Source of the DNA: Tritrichomonas musculus
Taxonomy: Eukaryota > Parabasalia > Tritrichomonadida > Tritrichomonadidae
Direction of reading: 5' to 3'
Assembly: GCA_039105265.1 (NCBI GenBank)
Contig: JAPFFF010000049.1
Location: 827,501 to 891,500, forward strand
DNA length: 64,000 nucleotides
Positions 17,302 to 27,943 of this stretch are shown here, in pieces. The position numbers were made by a program, and so were the translations under genes. The notes beneath the pieces were generated by a model. That model was not told the origin of the DNA and did no database searches. It saw only the letters and a program-made list of their open reading frames with translations. Positions within the stretch are counted from its first letter, which is position 1; the number at the start of each line of letters is the position of its first letter.

Positions 17302-19945
17302 ATGTTCAGTATAGAACAGAGTGGATTTTCAATAAAAGCAGCCACTATCGACGAGTTACTAATAGAATACATCAAAAAGTATGCATGTATGTGCCATGCC
17401 AATGGGTCCAATGGGTCCAATGGCTCGAATATAACTGGTCCCAACCAGGAGCAAATCAAGGAACTCATTACGAGTACAGTTGGTGAGCATCTCGAAAAAT
17501 ATGCCTTAGCCAAGGACCTTGAGTCATACGCTTTGCAAACCCAGCTATTCGACTATGTGACAAACCGAGGATTTCAATACGGAGATGCTGAAGTACGCAT
17601 CTAGTGAAGATGTGGATGGTGCCATTGGGGAATTACGTGATTACATCGCCAAAAACTGTGCGCTATCTACTGAAATACCTGAGGTCCCTGAGAACATCGT
17701 TACGAGTGATTCATTGAGTACTGCTTTGGAACCGTATGCGAAGCTTGCGAACTTAAGTGAGTATGCGAAGACCCAGGACTTGCCAGATATGACCGAGTAC
17801 GCGAAGCTTGCGAACTTAGGTGAGTATGTGAAGACCCAGGACCTCCCTGAGATACCCACAGTTCTCAAAAATAGTGAGTTGCAATTGAACATAAGAGACC
17901 AAGTATCAGACGAAATGTTTCAGAAATTGATGGCTGAAGATGTTAAACCATTATCAGCTCAAGCATCAATGTGTTTAACAAGTATGGCGGCTAATGAAGG
18001 TCTTCAAGCGGCTTTGGATTCTTGTGCCAGAGAATATGTTCCAAAAGATGACCTCCCAGCGATTATTGATCAAGTGAAAGGCTATATCCCAGAGATTATC
18101 GAGGGGCAAACAACTATTCAATTCACAATCGCCAATAATACAATTCTTGATTTGGATTACGACCCATATCATGTACTGATTGAGCAATATGGGTTGGATA
18201 TTGTATCATCAGACAGTTACTATACGGCCCATTATGTTCACGCAGACTATTCGTACAATGACGATGATGATAATCTACCCTCTCAGATACTGCGCATGGA
18301 AGGAAGTGATTCTAGTCTTTGGTATCTGTATAACTCCCATGAGTTAATCAATCCAGGAACTGGTGAAACACCGGAAATACTATCATGTTCAATTACCAAA
18401 ACTGTCGAACCAACAGACAAAAACGCTTATTCGGCTAGATATGTGTCGAACACTTATGCTCTCAAAGCGGATATCCCAGAACCAGTTGACTTGACACCAT
18501 ATTATACTAGTGCCCAGGCTGATGAGAAGTTCGTCGATGAAGATGAGCTCGCATATGAATTAGATAAGTATGAGACCAAGGATGTGGCTGATGGGAAGTA
18601 TGCGAAGCTTGCGAACTTAAGTGAGTACGCTCTCAAAACGGATATCCCTGAGATCCCCACAGATTTGGTTAATGAATCTGCACTGAGTACCGCACTATAT
18701 GGCACTGAATTGAATATTGAATATCCAGCAAAATTATCTGAGGGTGTATATATTACCCCTAAGCTACCCAATGCTGGAGTTCATTTGGTATTTGATGTTA
18801 ATTGGGGTGATAATCAAGATGATGATATAATGCATATTGATGTAGTATTTAAACCAAATGGTTCTACTAGCACTTATGACAGCATGGACGGGTATGATAG
18901 CAATGGCAAACGCATTGATAGAATAATATGGCGTCATGATGATGGACAAATTGTATATGTATCATATATTGCAGCACATAGAAATAATAATCCAATAGCA
19001 TATAATTTCATTAGAGCACAAATCGAATCACCATTTATCAAAGACTCGAATGTTGTTGATGAAAGTCCAGAACGATTCACAATTCAATGTGCGCAGAATG
19101 ATAGTGGTTGTGCAATCCCAGATGAATATATCAGAAGGGTATTAACAACCAAAAATATTATCGTGAAGTTCAAACGAAATGCCGAAGATGCATCATATGA
19201 AGAAGCCGAATATACGTATTCTGGTCGAAAGGGTGCAAATCTCATATACAAATCAACCGGGGATGATGCGCCAGCTCTCAACCCCTCTGGGGGTGAATCA
19301 ACCGGGGAAGAATCAATAGATATTCGTGTAGGTACACGTGTCGTCTCATTGAGAGCCACGGATGATACACTGACCAATATATATGATGCGTCTATCACAT
19401 TAATCAGCAACCAACATGTGAGCGATGATATGATCACTTCGGTGAAATATGTTGATGGGAAATATGCATTGAAGTCATATGTTGATGAACTTCACGCAAT
19501 CGCCAGTACAACCATCACCCACTACTCCCCAATCGAGTCATCGGTTAACACCATCACCGATTTCGTCATTGGAGCTCCTGTATATATGACCGGTAAGGTA
19601 TATCATCGTGAGGACTCGAAATGGGTCCCTAGCACTGAAGCTGACACCACTGATTGCATATGTAGTGTGAAGACCACTGGTACCTGGAAGGAGTATGTTG
19701 GTATATGCGTGAGAATCGATGAAGCCAATGGTTGTATCACATTCGCCACTCATGGGGATTACATGGTTAAGGTTGAGGACTCCTCATGCTATTCCATTGG
19801 GGATGAGGTATTCATCGATAACGCTGATAATAAACTGAAGATACTCACTGGTGAGACCGCGATAACCTCAAAAATAAATCGTATGACAGTGGGTATCATA
19901 ACTGGTATCATCAACGGATCCACATTAGCTGTGTTTAAGGCCTAA
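17302..19945 (+). pseudogene. fibre-like protein region (B), appears broken
   Basis: This region encodes a trimeric-fibre-like protein homologous to the single gene 36360-39512 in C. Features are a SNGSNGSN stretch near the start, repeats of the type YAKLANLSEYAKTQDLP and YALKTDIPE typical of viral and phage fibre shafts, and a C-terminal domain with GAPVYMTGKVY, SVKTTGTWKEYVGICVRID and DEVFIDNADNKL. Two long stretches (about 17866-18475 and 18709-19260) are almost identical in DNA to C although the rest has diverged. One DDAPALNPSGG mini-repeat lies at about 19258-19292. It probably binds the host receptor or forms spikes. Confidence 0.7.
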
Positions 19946-19950
19946 TTCTG

Positions 19951-20032
19951 GGTCTGGTAGAATTCTACCACACCCCATATTTAGCGGTTATCTCCATGAA
20001 ATCCGGGTCTGCGGGAAATCCCGTCGACCCAA
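19951..20032 (-). repeat. 82-bp inverted repeat of B, right copy, with two hairpins
   Basis: Reverse complement of 10757-10838 with about two mismatches. The GAATTC-centred hairpin is at 19951-19974 and the GGGTC/GACCC hairpin at 20005-20030. It fills the gap between the convergent fibre and polymerase genes, where a hairpin could also help end transcripts. Confidence 0.85.
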
Positions 20033-20035
20033 TAT

Positions 20036-23000
20036 TCAATTCGAATTGCATATAATATAGTCCTCTGAAGTGAGTCCGTGGATGAATGGGGCACAGGATT
20101 GGTTCTCGAGGACAATCATTTTGGTGTGTGTCCCAGTGAGAGCATTCTTGTTTACCGTGATCTTGGACATCGTCATCTCACTGATTTTGCTCTGGATTTT
20201 GTTGCGCATGACCTTTTGCAGATTGATATTTTTGCCAACCTTCACACCGCCATTGTCGATGATGTCCTTGTAATCATCACTTGTAATACGGTTTTTCTTG
20301 AGGGAGACCCCCTTGAGTTTGAGTGCCTTGGTTATAGAGCCACTATTAAATATGGTGTAGCACTTGGGGGCTAACGCTATCATATTCTCACCATATTTCT
20401 CAATGCAGAGACCCAGTATTTTCTTCTCATCAGCGATTGTGTTTATATTGGGATTCGGCATGAACTTATATATGTTCTCATCATAGAATGCCCTATTCTT
20501 GATGATGTATTTGAACTCTTGATCGGACCCCTTGGTATCATCACCAGCAACCGCAAAATACGCACTATCAGTGTCCCCCTCTATGAAATGGAATCGCTCC
20601 ACATCAAGGCACTTGTACATGAAGTCGTATATAAATGTGAGATACCAGAATTTGGCATTATCTAGAGTCCAGAATGATTCCTGAAGGCATGTCGTGCATT
20701 TGAAGCTCTTCGGGTTCATCTGGAGTAGATAGTTGTCATCACTCAATTTGGTGCCACTGACATAGTTGTCGTAGATGATATTCTGGAAGGTCTTATCGCG
20801 TGAGCATATCTTGATTTTGGAGAACTTCTCGGTGTTCATCCCATCGTACCCATATGAGCCATTCATGCTGATCTTGTAGAACTTCTCGTTCGCTACGCTC
20901 AAGTCGCTTTCAGCGCCATTCCCCTTAGCAGCTCCAGAGATGATATCCTGACGGCGTTTCATGAATTCGCTAACGAATGGGTTGAATCCGCGATGAGCCT
21001 CGTATTTGGTGAGACTCTTGATATCCTCGATGACAAGTCCATGGTCGAGGAGGAACCAGAGGTAGTAATTCGAGAATGTCTGATAGGTACCCATTGTATC
21101 AACACTCATGGTCAGCTTCCGTTCAGTTTTGTCAACCGATGGGAGCTTATTGCGAGTCATGTAGTTGTGCATATATGGGCCGATGGTGGCCTCATCATTG
21201 GTGATATCGAAATTGCGAAATACAGGTGGGAAATTGATGAAGTAGTTGATTTTGGATATTGGGCATTTCAACATGACCTCCGCTTTGAACAGGAATTCGG
21301 GATGATCTCGGTGCTTCTGGCTGTTGATGATACCCATACATGTGTTGTAGGTCTTCATATTTTTGACCCCGTCCTTGTACACCTCGAATCGCTCCATCAT
21401 GGAACCTGGCATATACATGACTCCCCCGTGATATGGATTGGCATCATGTTTGGTTGAACTGAATGCTGAAGGGTATAAGCTGTTGAAATCAACTCCAACA
21501 ATATGAGTCATCGTGTGTGGAGTGTCATATGAGATTACCTTGTGATCAACGGCGTTGTATCTAAAACGGTTTATTTTGGTATGACCCTTGATGTTGACTC
21601 GATGCATGACATTGGATAGACCACCAGTGATGTTGTTCCGTAAGCTGTAATACTCCTGTTCGTCATTGATGAGCGTTGGGAGATGCATCATCTTGCAGTA
21701 CTTCTTCAGCTGAATTCGGAGTTTGGTTATATTGGGGTCATCACGGCTGCGAAGTCTATTGCATTCCGCACAAGCGAGTTTACAGTTACTGAGTTCATGA
21801 CCGATATCATTATTGATTCTATCGAGAGTGGGTCTGTTGGTCCATGTGAAGTGCTCACCACAGAGATGGCACTTGCCTGTATCTGGATTGTTGTACATCT
21901 CCATGAACTTATCGAATTGCTCCTCACAAACACATTTATCGAGGTTCCTGGGTTTGTCCTTATGAGCTAGATTATATTTGACATCCTGGTTATAGTAGTT
22001 CTCGCATTTGAATCGCCACCAATCGAGGTTTGGTTTGAATTTGTTAATGGGATTCTGTATAGAGTATTCGGCATTTGGATTGAATTCCTTATATGCGAGT
22101 GCATACTTGATACAGGATGCATTCTTGCTTAGCGATAGGTTTGAGATGAGGTCCACGTTGTACTGAGCATTGAGTGCAATCAGGTTGTCAATGGGTTTGA
22201 TCATCATCTCGACGTCATTATCATTGTATGCAAGTAGGTAGTCCCATCGGGTTTTATAGTTTTTGGCATCCTCGAGATATAGTTTGTAATCATCTGGTGT
22301 CAATGGGTTCTTCTGGTTGAGATAGCTGTAGAACGCCTCATACTCAAATGGCTCTGCTTTTGAGAGGACCTCATTGTAGTTCTCAGTATTGATGGCTTCA
22401 TATGGGAATACACCCTTTGAGCTATTCTCAACTCCCCCAAAGTCTACCCCGCAAGCCATGCTTGAGCCGAAATCTTCGCCGAATTGCCTTAATGTACCTC
22501 CAGCGACAAATGATTGTGCGTCGATGAATCGCAACTTGGTGTCGTATTTGGGTGACTTCAATATGAACTGCTTCAATGAGGATGTGGTACCAATGATGCT
22601 ATTGGGTTCAACACTCCAGAACATATTTCGCTTGGCTGAACTGTAGTTGAGATACTCCTTGAATAGGTTGCTATCGAATCTACTCGAGTTGAATCCAAAT
22701 ACGGTTATCACATTCAGGTTGCGATCAATGGTTTTGAGATTGTCAACTGGTTGATTGATGAAGGATTTCATGTATTGAACCTTATCGTGATACACCTGCT
22801 TGGATTGCTCAAACAACCACTCGATCCATTTGATGATGAACTCGGATGAATCTCTTAATGAGAAGTGCTTTGTGGTACAACCAGATTGCGATTTGACACA
22901 TGATGATACACTAAGGGGTATCAGTCGTGAGTTGATGGTTGTGGATGAACCAATAGATGCGTTCACAGGCTGTTCAACAGTTTCGAAATCGTAGGTGATG

Positions 23001-24250
23001 TAATATATGTTGGGTTTCCATTCGAGACCATAGGCTAAGCAATATTCGTACACCGGATTACTGAGTATATGTGGACAGTATGGTAGTGGTTCACGATTGG
23101 GTATGAATCGCTTTCGAAATACCCCGTCACAATGTAGCTTATGATTCTCGAAACGCTTCATATTGTGATTACCGTAATGGGTATATGAGCCACACTTTGG
23201 ACAGATATGGATGTTGGTCAGCTTCTCAGCATTCCTGATGTACATTATGTGGATGATTCGATTTTGGGTGAACAGCAATGCGGATTTCCTAAATGAGTTG
23301 TCCTCATTGTATTTCCATTGGTCCTGAAGGTTATAGACTTTGAGATCCTCCAAGTACTCATAGATGTCCACATTCAAGTGATGCTTCTCGGCAGATGCCT
23401 TCATGGATTCAATTGATGTACCTGGATAGTTGTTCAGGAGGTTGATTGCATCTTGAGATGGCTTAGTAGAATACATTATATTGTGATCCTCGCATAGGAG
23501 CTTCCTAGCTGCCTGTGTGCGATTCTTAGTATTGCAACCAGATTCAGGGTCAACCAGATGGTCATCTAGACATTCAGCCAGAAATCGGTACCAACATAGA
23601 TTGTCATCGGCGTTGTCCGTGATGATGAATTTGCTATTTTTGATCTCAGGAGGTAAATCCTTGATTGGACCACTAACCTTGACCATTCGAGATACCGTGA
23701 ATGAGACTGATCCTACCATAATCAACTTGGTTCCAGATGTTGAGGTCTCATATGAGTGCAGTACTGATTCAATATAGTACTTCACGATATCAAGCGATTG
23801 CTCATCACGAACCACAATTGGGATAGCCGATTTATAGTTGTTCCAATTGATTTCCCTAGCTGCATATTCACATGAATACCCAAGCATATTCTCCTCACTG
23901 GGGGACTGAAATACCCTTGAGAGTTGGAAATAGATTTTGAATGGTTTTACCTCACGCTTATAGACCTGTTGCAAGCCCTCATATATTGTGTTCAATGAGG
24001 ATATCGAGTTGAAGTAGTATATGTATATTGGCTCATAGGTATCGATATCCTCGCGTTCCTTGTAATCACTATCAGCATATTTGACATATGATCGCCAAGC
24101 CTCAACAGCCCTATCATAGCTATCAGGTTCATTCACCATGAGGAAATCGGTGTGTTTCGATTTGAACTCATGGCCGAACTCACTGAGGTAATCGAGTATT
24201 TCATTATTTTCAGGGTCCTTGGGGAGATCATCAATATTTTCGGTGACCTT
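20036..24250 (-). pseudogene. polB: protein-primed DNA polymerase B of element B, part left of element C
   Basis: Contains the proofreading exonuclease (ExoI YITYDFETVE, ExoII FGFNSSRFDSNLF, ExoIII LLAYNDNDVEMM). An HNH-like zinc-binding domain follows (CHLCGEHF...PTLDRINNDIGH...CAECN, about 21745-21885). The polymerase motifs are A in GVDFNSLYPSAFSS, B in KISMNGSYGYDG and C in EGDTDSAYFAVAG. The order matches Polinton and adenovirus-like protein-primed polymerases. Element C is inserted at its upstream side (24250/24251); the N-terminal part lies at 44892-46280. It is converging with the fibre region. Confidence 0.88.
24245..24250. repeat. target site duplication of element C, left copy (gacctt)
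   Basis: Six bases gacctt directly before the AGTAGTGTAGTATG terminus of C; the same six follow the other terminus at 44892-44897. Confidence 0.93.
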
Positions 24251-24478
24251 AGTAGTGTAGTATGTGCGTATTGGGGGTCAGATAATTAATCACATCTGAC
24301 GGTCTACCCCATGTTAGTCGCTCAAGGGTTTCATGCGATTTTCCTTATTTTCTAACCCATTTTCAGAACTCAAGGTTTTCTAACTCACTGTCTACAACAC
24401 TGTGAGCCCCAACTATGAAACTCAATGATTTCTAGCACTTTTTTGGAGTCGAATAATTTGAGCCTCTAATTGACAGCC
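24251..24478 (+). repeat. left terminal inverted repeat of element C
   Basis: Matches the reverse complement of 44664-44891 base for base by eye over 228 bp, starting AGTAGTGTAGTATGTGCG and ending at GACAGCC. Polinton termini are the replication origins where the protein primer is attached. Confidence 0.93.
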
Positions 24479-24523
24479 AAACAGTAAATCAAATATTTTT
24501 TTAAATTTTTATTTCATTACAAA

Positions 24524-24982
24524 ATGGCTTGCAATAGCAAATCACTTAGAGTTTACGAATATATCAACAATCTTATCTCACTATTGGAAAACCCAGATGA
24601 TTTCAATAAATGTGATTTCACACTGCTTTGCGAAAAATATCCTATTATCAACAAATCGAGTTTTATTGCGAAAGTGTTATACATTTCACTACAAACACCG
24701 GATAAAACAATTAGATTCTACCCAGATAAAATCAAAGAAATGGGGTTTGAGCACGTCGTTTTAACATCTAATACAAGGAGAAGAATTAACTGTAATTCAT
24801 TAGAGTTCTTTGTTAACGGTAATACAGAAAAGCAAGTATATAAAGAACATGAATATTATAACTATTCTATTGAACGAATCAACAAAACAAACCGCGATAT
24901 GTTATTAAAGCTAAGAGAGAAATATGATATACCAGAACCAACAATATTTAAGGGTACTCATCAAAATATTGTATTAGACTAA
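24524..24982 (+). CDS. conserved Polinton protein of unknown function (C copy)
   Basis: A 152-residue homologue of 5183-5659 in B, with the same motifs (KTIRFYPDKIKE, EFFVNGNTEKQ, YYNYSIERIN, LREKYDIPEP). It is the first gene inside the left terminus, read inward, with leader ttttatttcattacaaa. Retained in both elements with clear protein conservation, so it is a core gene of this Polinton lineage. Function not recognised. Confidence 0.78.
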   Translation: MACNSKSLRVYEYINNLISLLENPDDFNKCDFTLLCEKYPIINKSSFIAKVLYISLQTPDKTIRFYPDKIKEMGFEHVVLTSNTRRRINCNSLEFFVNGNTEKQVYKEHEYYNYSIERINKTNRDMLLKLREKYDIPEPTIFKGTHQNIVLD

Positions 24983-25012
24983 AAAAATATACTTTGAATA
25001 CACAATATTTTT

Positions 25013-25921
25013 TTACACACAACTAATAAACTCTATACTACCTTCTCGTGTGTTCACCAAGATGAAATCATGATTTTTCATACAACAATATCTCCTCCAC
25101 AAATCTTCGAATTCAATTGGCATAACAACTTGTTGATATATATAACCCATTTTCTGTCGTGAGAATCCATTAAATATGAAGAAAGATGTGCAATTATTCT
25201 TGTAATCCGTCGGTATTGCTTTAAAGAATTGAACATTAACATAGACAATAGAATGTTTGTGCCGTAATTGAGTGATATAATTGGTAAAATAAGCTGATTT
25301 CAATAGCTTTGATTTAATGAAATCCTCACATAAAATGATGGTATTTAGAGGACTTTTTGAGGAGTTCAACTGTGAAATACATAAAAAGGAGAGCATCTTA
25401 TTTATCTTCTCTTCACAAGCAAAGCTTGGGCCAGCAGAGCTGTCATCTAATCGAGTATTATTATTAACGTATTTATCATACAATTCTTTCCATAAATCAA
25501 GTTCTTTTAAGTAATTCTCAGCATTTGAATCAGATATAACTTTTATAGGAAGTTTAATCAATTCTCGCTGTGCTTCAAATGTTGAATCATTTATAACTCC
25601 ATTCTTACTAATATAAACAATTAAATGAGCAGCACCAGGGATTCTTGATATTTGAATGATATCACGCAATACAATATGAGATTTACCCTTTCCTTGAGCT
25701 CCAACAATGATGTTTAATGAATTATAATTTGCGTAGATACCATTAGCAATTGGTCTAATAGATTCACTCAATATCTTGGATTCATTTTTTTTATACGCTT
25801 TACTCATCTCAATGTCGATGTTAAAAAAGGGTTTTACCTGAGGTTCAGCAAATAGCTCTTCTGAATCACTAGAATCTGAAAAAAACACTGTCGAATAATC
25901 AAACTTTGTAGGTTTAAGCAT
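25013..25921 (-). CDS. A32/FtsK-type DNA packaging ATPase (C)
   Basis: 302 residues. Walker A is GAQGKGKSHIVLRD (about residue 82) and Walker B is NTIILCEDF (about 195). The C-terminal half is conserved with B (YFTNYITQLRHK.SIVY, TDYKNNCTSFFIFNGFSRQK). A short in-frame palindromic mini-repeat coding PSFACE lies between the Walker motifs at about 25414-25440, in the same region where B carries a different Ser/Ala-rich insert. Predicted genome-packaging motor. Confidence 0.9.
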   Translation of the reverse strand: MLKPTKFDYSTVFFSDSSDSEELFAEPQVKPFFNIDIEMSKAYKKNESKILSESIRPIANGIYANYNSLNIIVGAQGKGKSHIVLRDIIQISRIPGAAHLIVYISKNGVINDSTFEAQRELIKLPIKVISDSNAENYLKELDLWKELYDKYVNNNTRLDDSSAGPSFACEEKINKMLSFLCISQLNSSKSPLNTIILCEDFIKSKLLKSAYFTNYITQLRHKHSIVYVNVQFFKAIPTDYKNNCTSFFIFNGFSRQKMGYIYQQVVMPIEFEDLWRRYCCMKNHDFILVNTREGSIEFISCV

Positions 25922-25924
25922 TTC

Positions 25925-26056
25925 TTAGCAATAAAGTTTCTGTCGCATCTCTTCACTTAATTCAGGTGGTTCATCAGGTTTCAATGCTGATATTATCACA
26001 AATAACTCCATAACATTAACAGCTAGAATCATACATAAAAGTATCTCACAAAACAT
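25925..26056 (-). CDS. tiny conserved single-pass membrane protein (C)
   Basis: A 43-residue protein MFCEILLCMILAVNVMELFV followed by IISALKPDEPPELSEEMRQK and LYC. One hydrophobic helix, then an acidic/basic tail. It matches the 49-residue protein of B (6702-6851) in position, hydrophobic helix and tail. Its stop lies three bases before the ATPase start. Function unknown; its constancy next to the ATPase suggests a virion or membrane role. Confidence 0.75.
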   Translation of the reverse strand: MFCEILLCMILAVNVMELFVIISALKPDEPPELSEEMRQKLYC

Positions 26057-26076
26057 TTCTTATAAAGAAAAAGTAA

Positions 26077-26655
26077 TTAGCAACAATATTTGAGTGATAT
26101 TGCATATTTGACAAACTCTGTATAGACATGATTGTAGCAGTATTTTAGTTCTTCGGATTTACCATCTTTAGTGATTAATATCTTATCAATCTTTATCAGT
26201 TTTGCAATGCTAGCAACACAACAGCCAGGTTCTTCATCTTCAATAACCAAATCAACTTTATCACAATCTGTCAACAGCTTTATCATATCCATTAATAATG
26301 TCGATTTACATACCACATAAGAGTTTACCTTTAATGGGTTATTCTCATACATCCCAACAAGCAACTCCAAAAATTTGTTTTTCTTTTCAAGTGTATCCAA
26401 CTCATTTCCTAAATCTGCAATTCCTCGGTCTTGGGTAAGATTGTTGGTTGGAGGTATGTATTGAGAAGCAAACCCCTCCTGTGGGGTCTGTGGTATAGTA
26501 AAATTTACATTTTGTGGTTGCGGTATTTGTGGATATGCTACTGCACTTCCTCTTTGAGGAGCTAATTTGATTTCTATATTTGTTTCTTGACTCTGTTTTA
26601 CACTTGCATCGTTTTCTGAAGATAATATACGTGCTTTATTCATAATACTTGACAT
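26077..26655 (-). CDS. conserved virion-type protein of unknown function (C)
   Basis: 192 residues, homologue of 6862-7482 in B. N-terminal KARILSSENDASVKQ is shared; a Pro/Gln-rich disordered middle follows, then the conserved C-terminal domain with NKFLELL, CDKVDLVIEDEEPGCC, KIDKILITKDGKSEELKYC and YNHVYTEFVKYAISLK. Several conserved Cys could be metal-binding or disulphide-forming. Function unknown. Confidence 0.72.
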   Translation of the reverse strand: MSSIMNKARILSSENDASVKQSQETNIEIKLAPQRGSAVAYPQIPQPQNVNFTIPQTPQEGFASQYIPPTNNLTQDRGIADLGNELDTLEKKNKFLELLVGMYENNPLKVNSYVVCKSTLLMDMIKLLTDCDKVDLVIEDEEPGCCVASIAKLIKIDKILITKDGKSEELKYCYNHVYTEFVKYAISLKYCC

Positions 26656-26682
26656 TTCAGTGCAAAAAAATCTCTGTACATC

Positions 26683-26913
26683 TTACTCTTTATTGGTTAA
26701 TCTATCAAATTCTTTTTCGAGTTTGTGAACTTTCTCTTTTAAAGATTCAATATCTTCAATTAACGATTCTCTTACTGCTAATCCATTTGAGCCAAGCATA
26801 CCTGATTTTACGTTATTGAGATGCTGTTTATAGTCGTAGCATTTCTCTTTTAGCGCTCGTTTGATTCTTTTAAGTTCAGGAATTTCCCTCTTATAATCAC
26901 TTAATTCAGTCAT
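26683..26913 (-). CDS. short coiled-coil protein with GMLGSNG motif (C)
   Basis: 76 residues, homologue of 10520-10753 in B. Two helices flank GMLGSNGLAVRESLIEDI, which is identical in both. In C it follows the 26077 gene directly, whereas in B the whole block is inverted so that it lies beside the integrase. Confidence 0.72.
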   Translation of the reverse strand: MTELSDYKREIPELKRIKRALKEKCYDYKQHLNNVKSGMLGSNGLAVRESLIEDIESLKEKVHKLEKEFDRLTNKE

Positions 26914-26929
26914 TTATTTCAATACAAAA
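26914..26929. promoter_or_regulatory. 16-bp divergent promoter in C
   Basis: Only 16 bp (ttatttcaatacaaaa) lie between the start codons at 26913 (minus) and 26930 (plus), so both genes must be expressed from a minimal shared AT-rich spacer or from sites inside the neighbouring gene. Confidence 0.5.
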
Positions 26930-27163
26930 ATGTCTTTTCAACAGAGACGCACGATAAGAGATGATAAAAGAATGAATTTCTACGACAGACTTCAATTGGA
27001 AATGCAAAAAGAGCGTACCAGAATCAATTCTGCACCTATAATCAAGAAGAGAGATTTGAAGGGAACTATAAACCATGAAAAGCCTCCAATAACTACAAAA
27101 AAACTCAACTATCATACATATTCTTTAAACCATTCAGTGGTCCCAATTAATAGTAAGATTTAA
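26930..27163 (+). CDS. small basic conserved protein (C)
   Basis: 77 residues, MSFQQRRTIRDDKRMNFYDR..., homologue of 10258-10485 in B with the same C-terminal SLNHSVVPINSKI. Highly basic, possibly nucleic-acid binding or a core protein; no family recognised. Converges with the 27165 gene with one base between the stops. Confidence 0.67.
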   Translation: MSFQQRRTIRDDKRMNFYDRLQLEMQKERTRINSAPIIKKRDLKGTINHEKPPITTKKLNYHTYSLNHSVVPINSKI

Positions 27164-27164
27164 G

Positions 27165-27611
27165 CTACATATTATTCATAGTATTAATATATTTAGCTAT
27201 CTGATTCACAGTTGATGTTAGTTCTATTATTTTTTTCTCTGATTGCTCAATACGATTCGCTAGAAGCTCATTCGCATGAATGCGCGATATCATCTGCTTA
27301 ATCTCATCCTTTACACTTTCAATATCAGCTCTGATAACATCTTGTTCTAACTCTTTTAGGTCTTCCTTTTTAAACACTTTTTTTAGAAATATATCACCCC
27401 CAACTCTCTTATTTCCTTCTTTCGAACAATTCTTTTTTGTTATTCTATATTCAACACCATCGGGGGTAATAATCTTATATACTCTATTGAGGTACTGTGT
27501 GGTGCGTCCATTCATCTCGTCCTTGTGCTTCTGGTAGAACAAATTAAATTCTTCGATGGATTTGAAGTTTTTTGTTTCTTCAGTTATTTCGTTAATTACT
27601 TCCAATTCCAT
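27165..27611 (-). CDS. conserved coiled-coil protein (C)
   Basis: 148 residues, homologue of 9827-10261 in B. Shared EEFNLFYQKHKDEMNGRT and TTQYLNRVYKIITPDGVEYR; then FLKK.FKK and a C-terminal heptad region (IRADIESVKDEIKQMISR to the end). Virion component suspected from its place in the morphogenesis block. Confidence 0.7.
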   Translation of the reverse strand: MELEVINEITEETKNFKSIEEFNLFYQKHKDEMNGRTTQYLNRVYKIITPDGVEYRITKKNCSKEGNKRVGGDIFLKKVFKKEDLKELEQDVIRADIESVKDEIKQMISRIHANELLANRIEQSEKKIIELTSTVNQIAKYINTMNNM

Positions 27612-27637
27612 TTATTTTCAAAAAAATTTTTTTGTTT

Positions 27638-27892
27638 TTATTCTACTTCATTTATCAAGCTCTTACCAATTCTCATTCCTCTATCGACAACATTCAACCC
27701 TGTGTCAATTGCTCTTATAGTGTCTCCAATAAGAGGTATATCACCTAAAACAGGCTTTACCGCACTGGTAACTCTTTTACCAATTTCAACAACTTTAGGA
27801 AGCGCTTTACCGACTTTAGTTGCAACATTCTTAATTGTATTGCCAACTGATTTAAAAGCATTTTTCATTTTCTTGAAGATTCCGATACCCAT
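27638..27892 (-). CDS. small basic/hydrophobic minor capsid-like protein (C)
   Basis: 84 residues, MGIGIFKKMKNAFKSVGNTI..., homologue of the 9525 gene in B. Basic amphipathic N-terminus followed by AVKPVLGDIPLIGDTIRAID. The design resembles membrane-active minor capsid proteins (pVI-like), by analogy only. It lies divergent from the capsid gene across 51 bp. Confidence 0.7.
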   Translation of the reverse strand: MGIGIFKKMKNAFKSVGNTIKNVATKVGKALPKVVEIGKRVTSAVKPVLGDIPLIGDTIRAIDTGLNVVDRGMRIGKSLINEVE

Positions 27893-27943
27893 TGTTTTTA
27901 TAATGAAAAAAGTCCTGTAATAAGTACTTTTTTTGTATCATAA

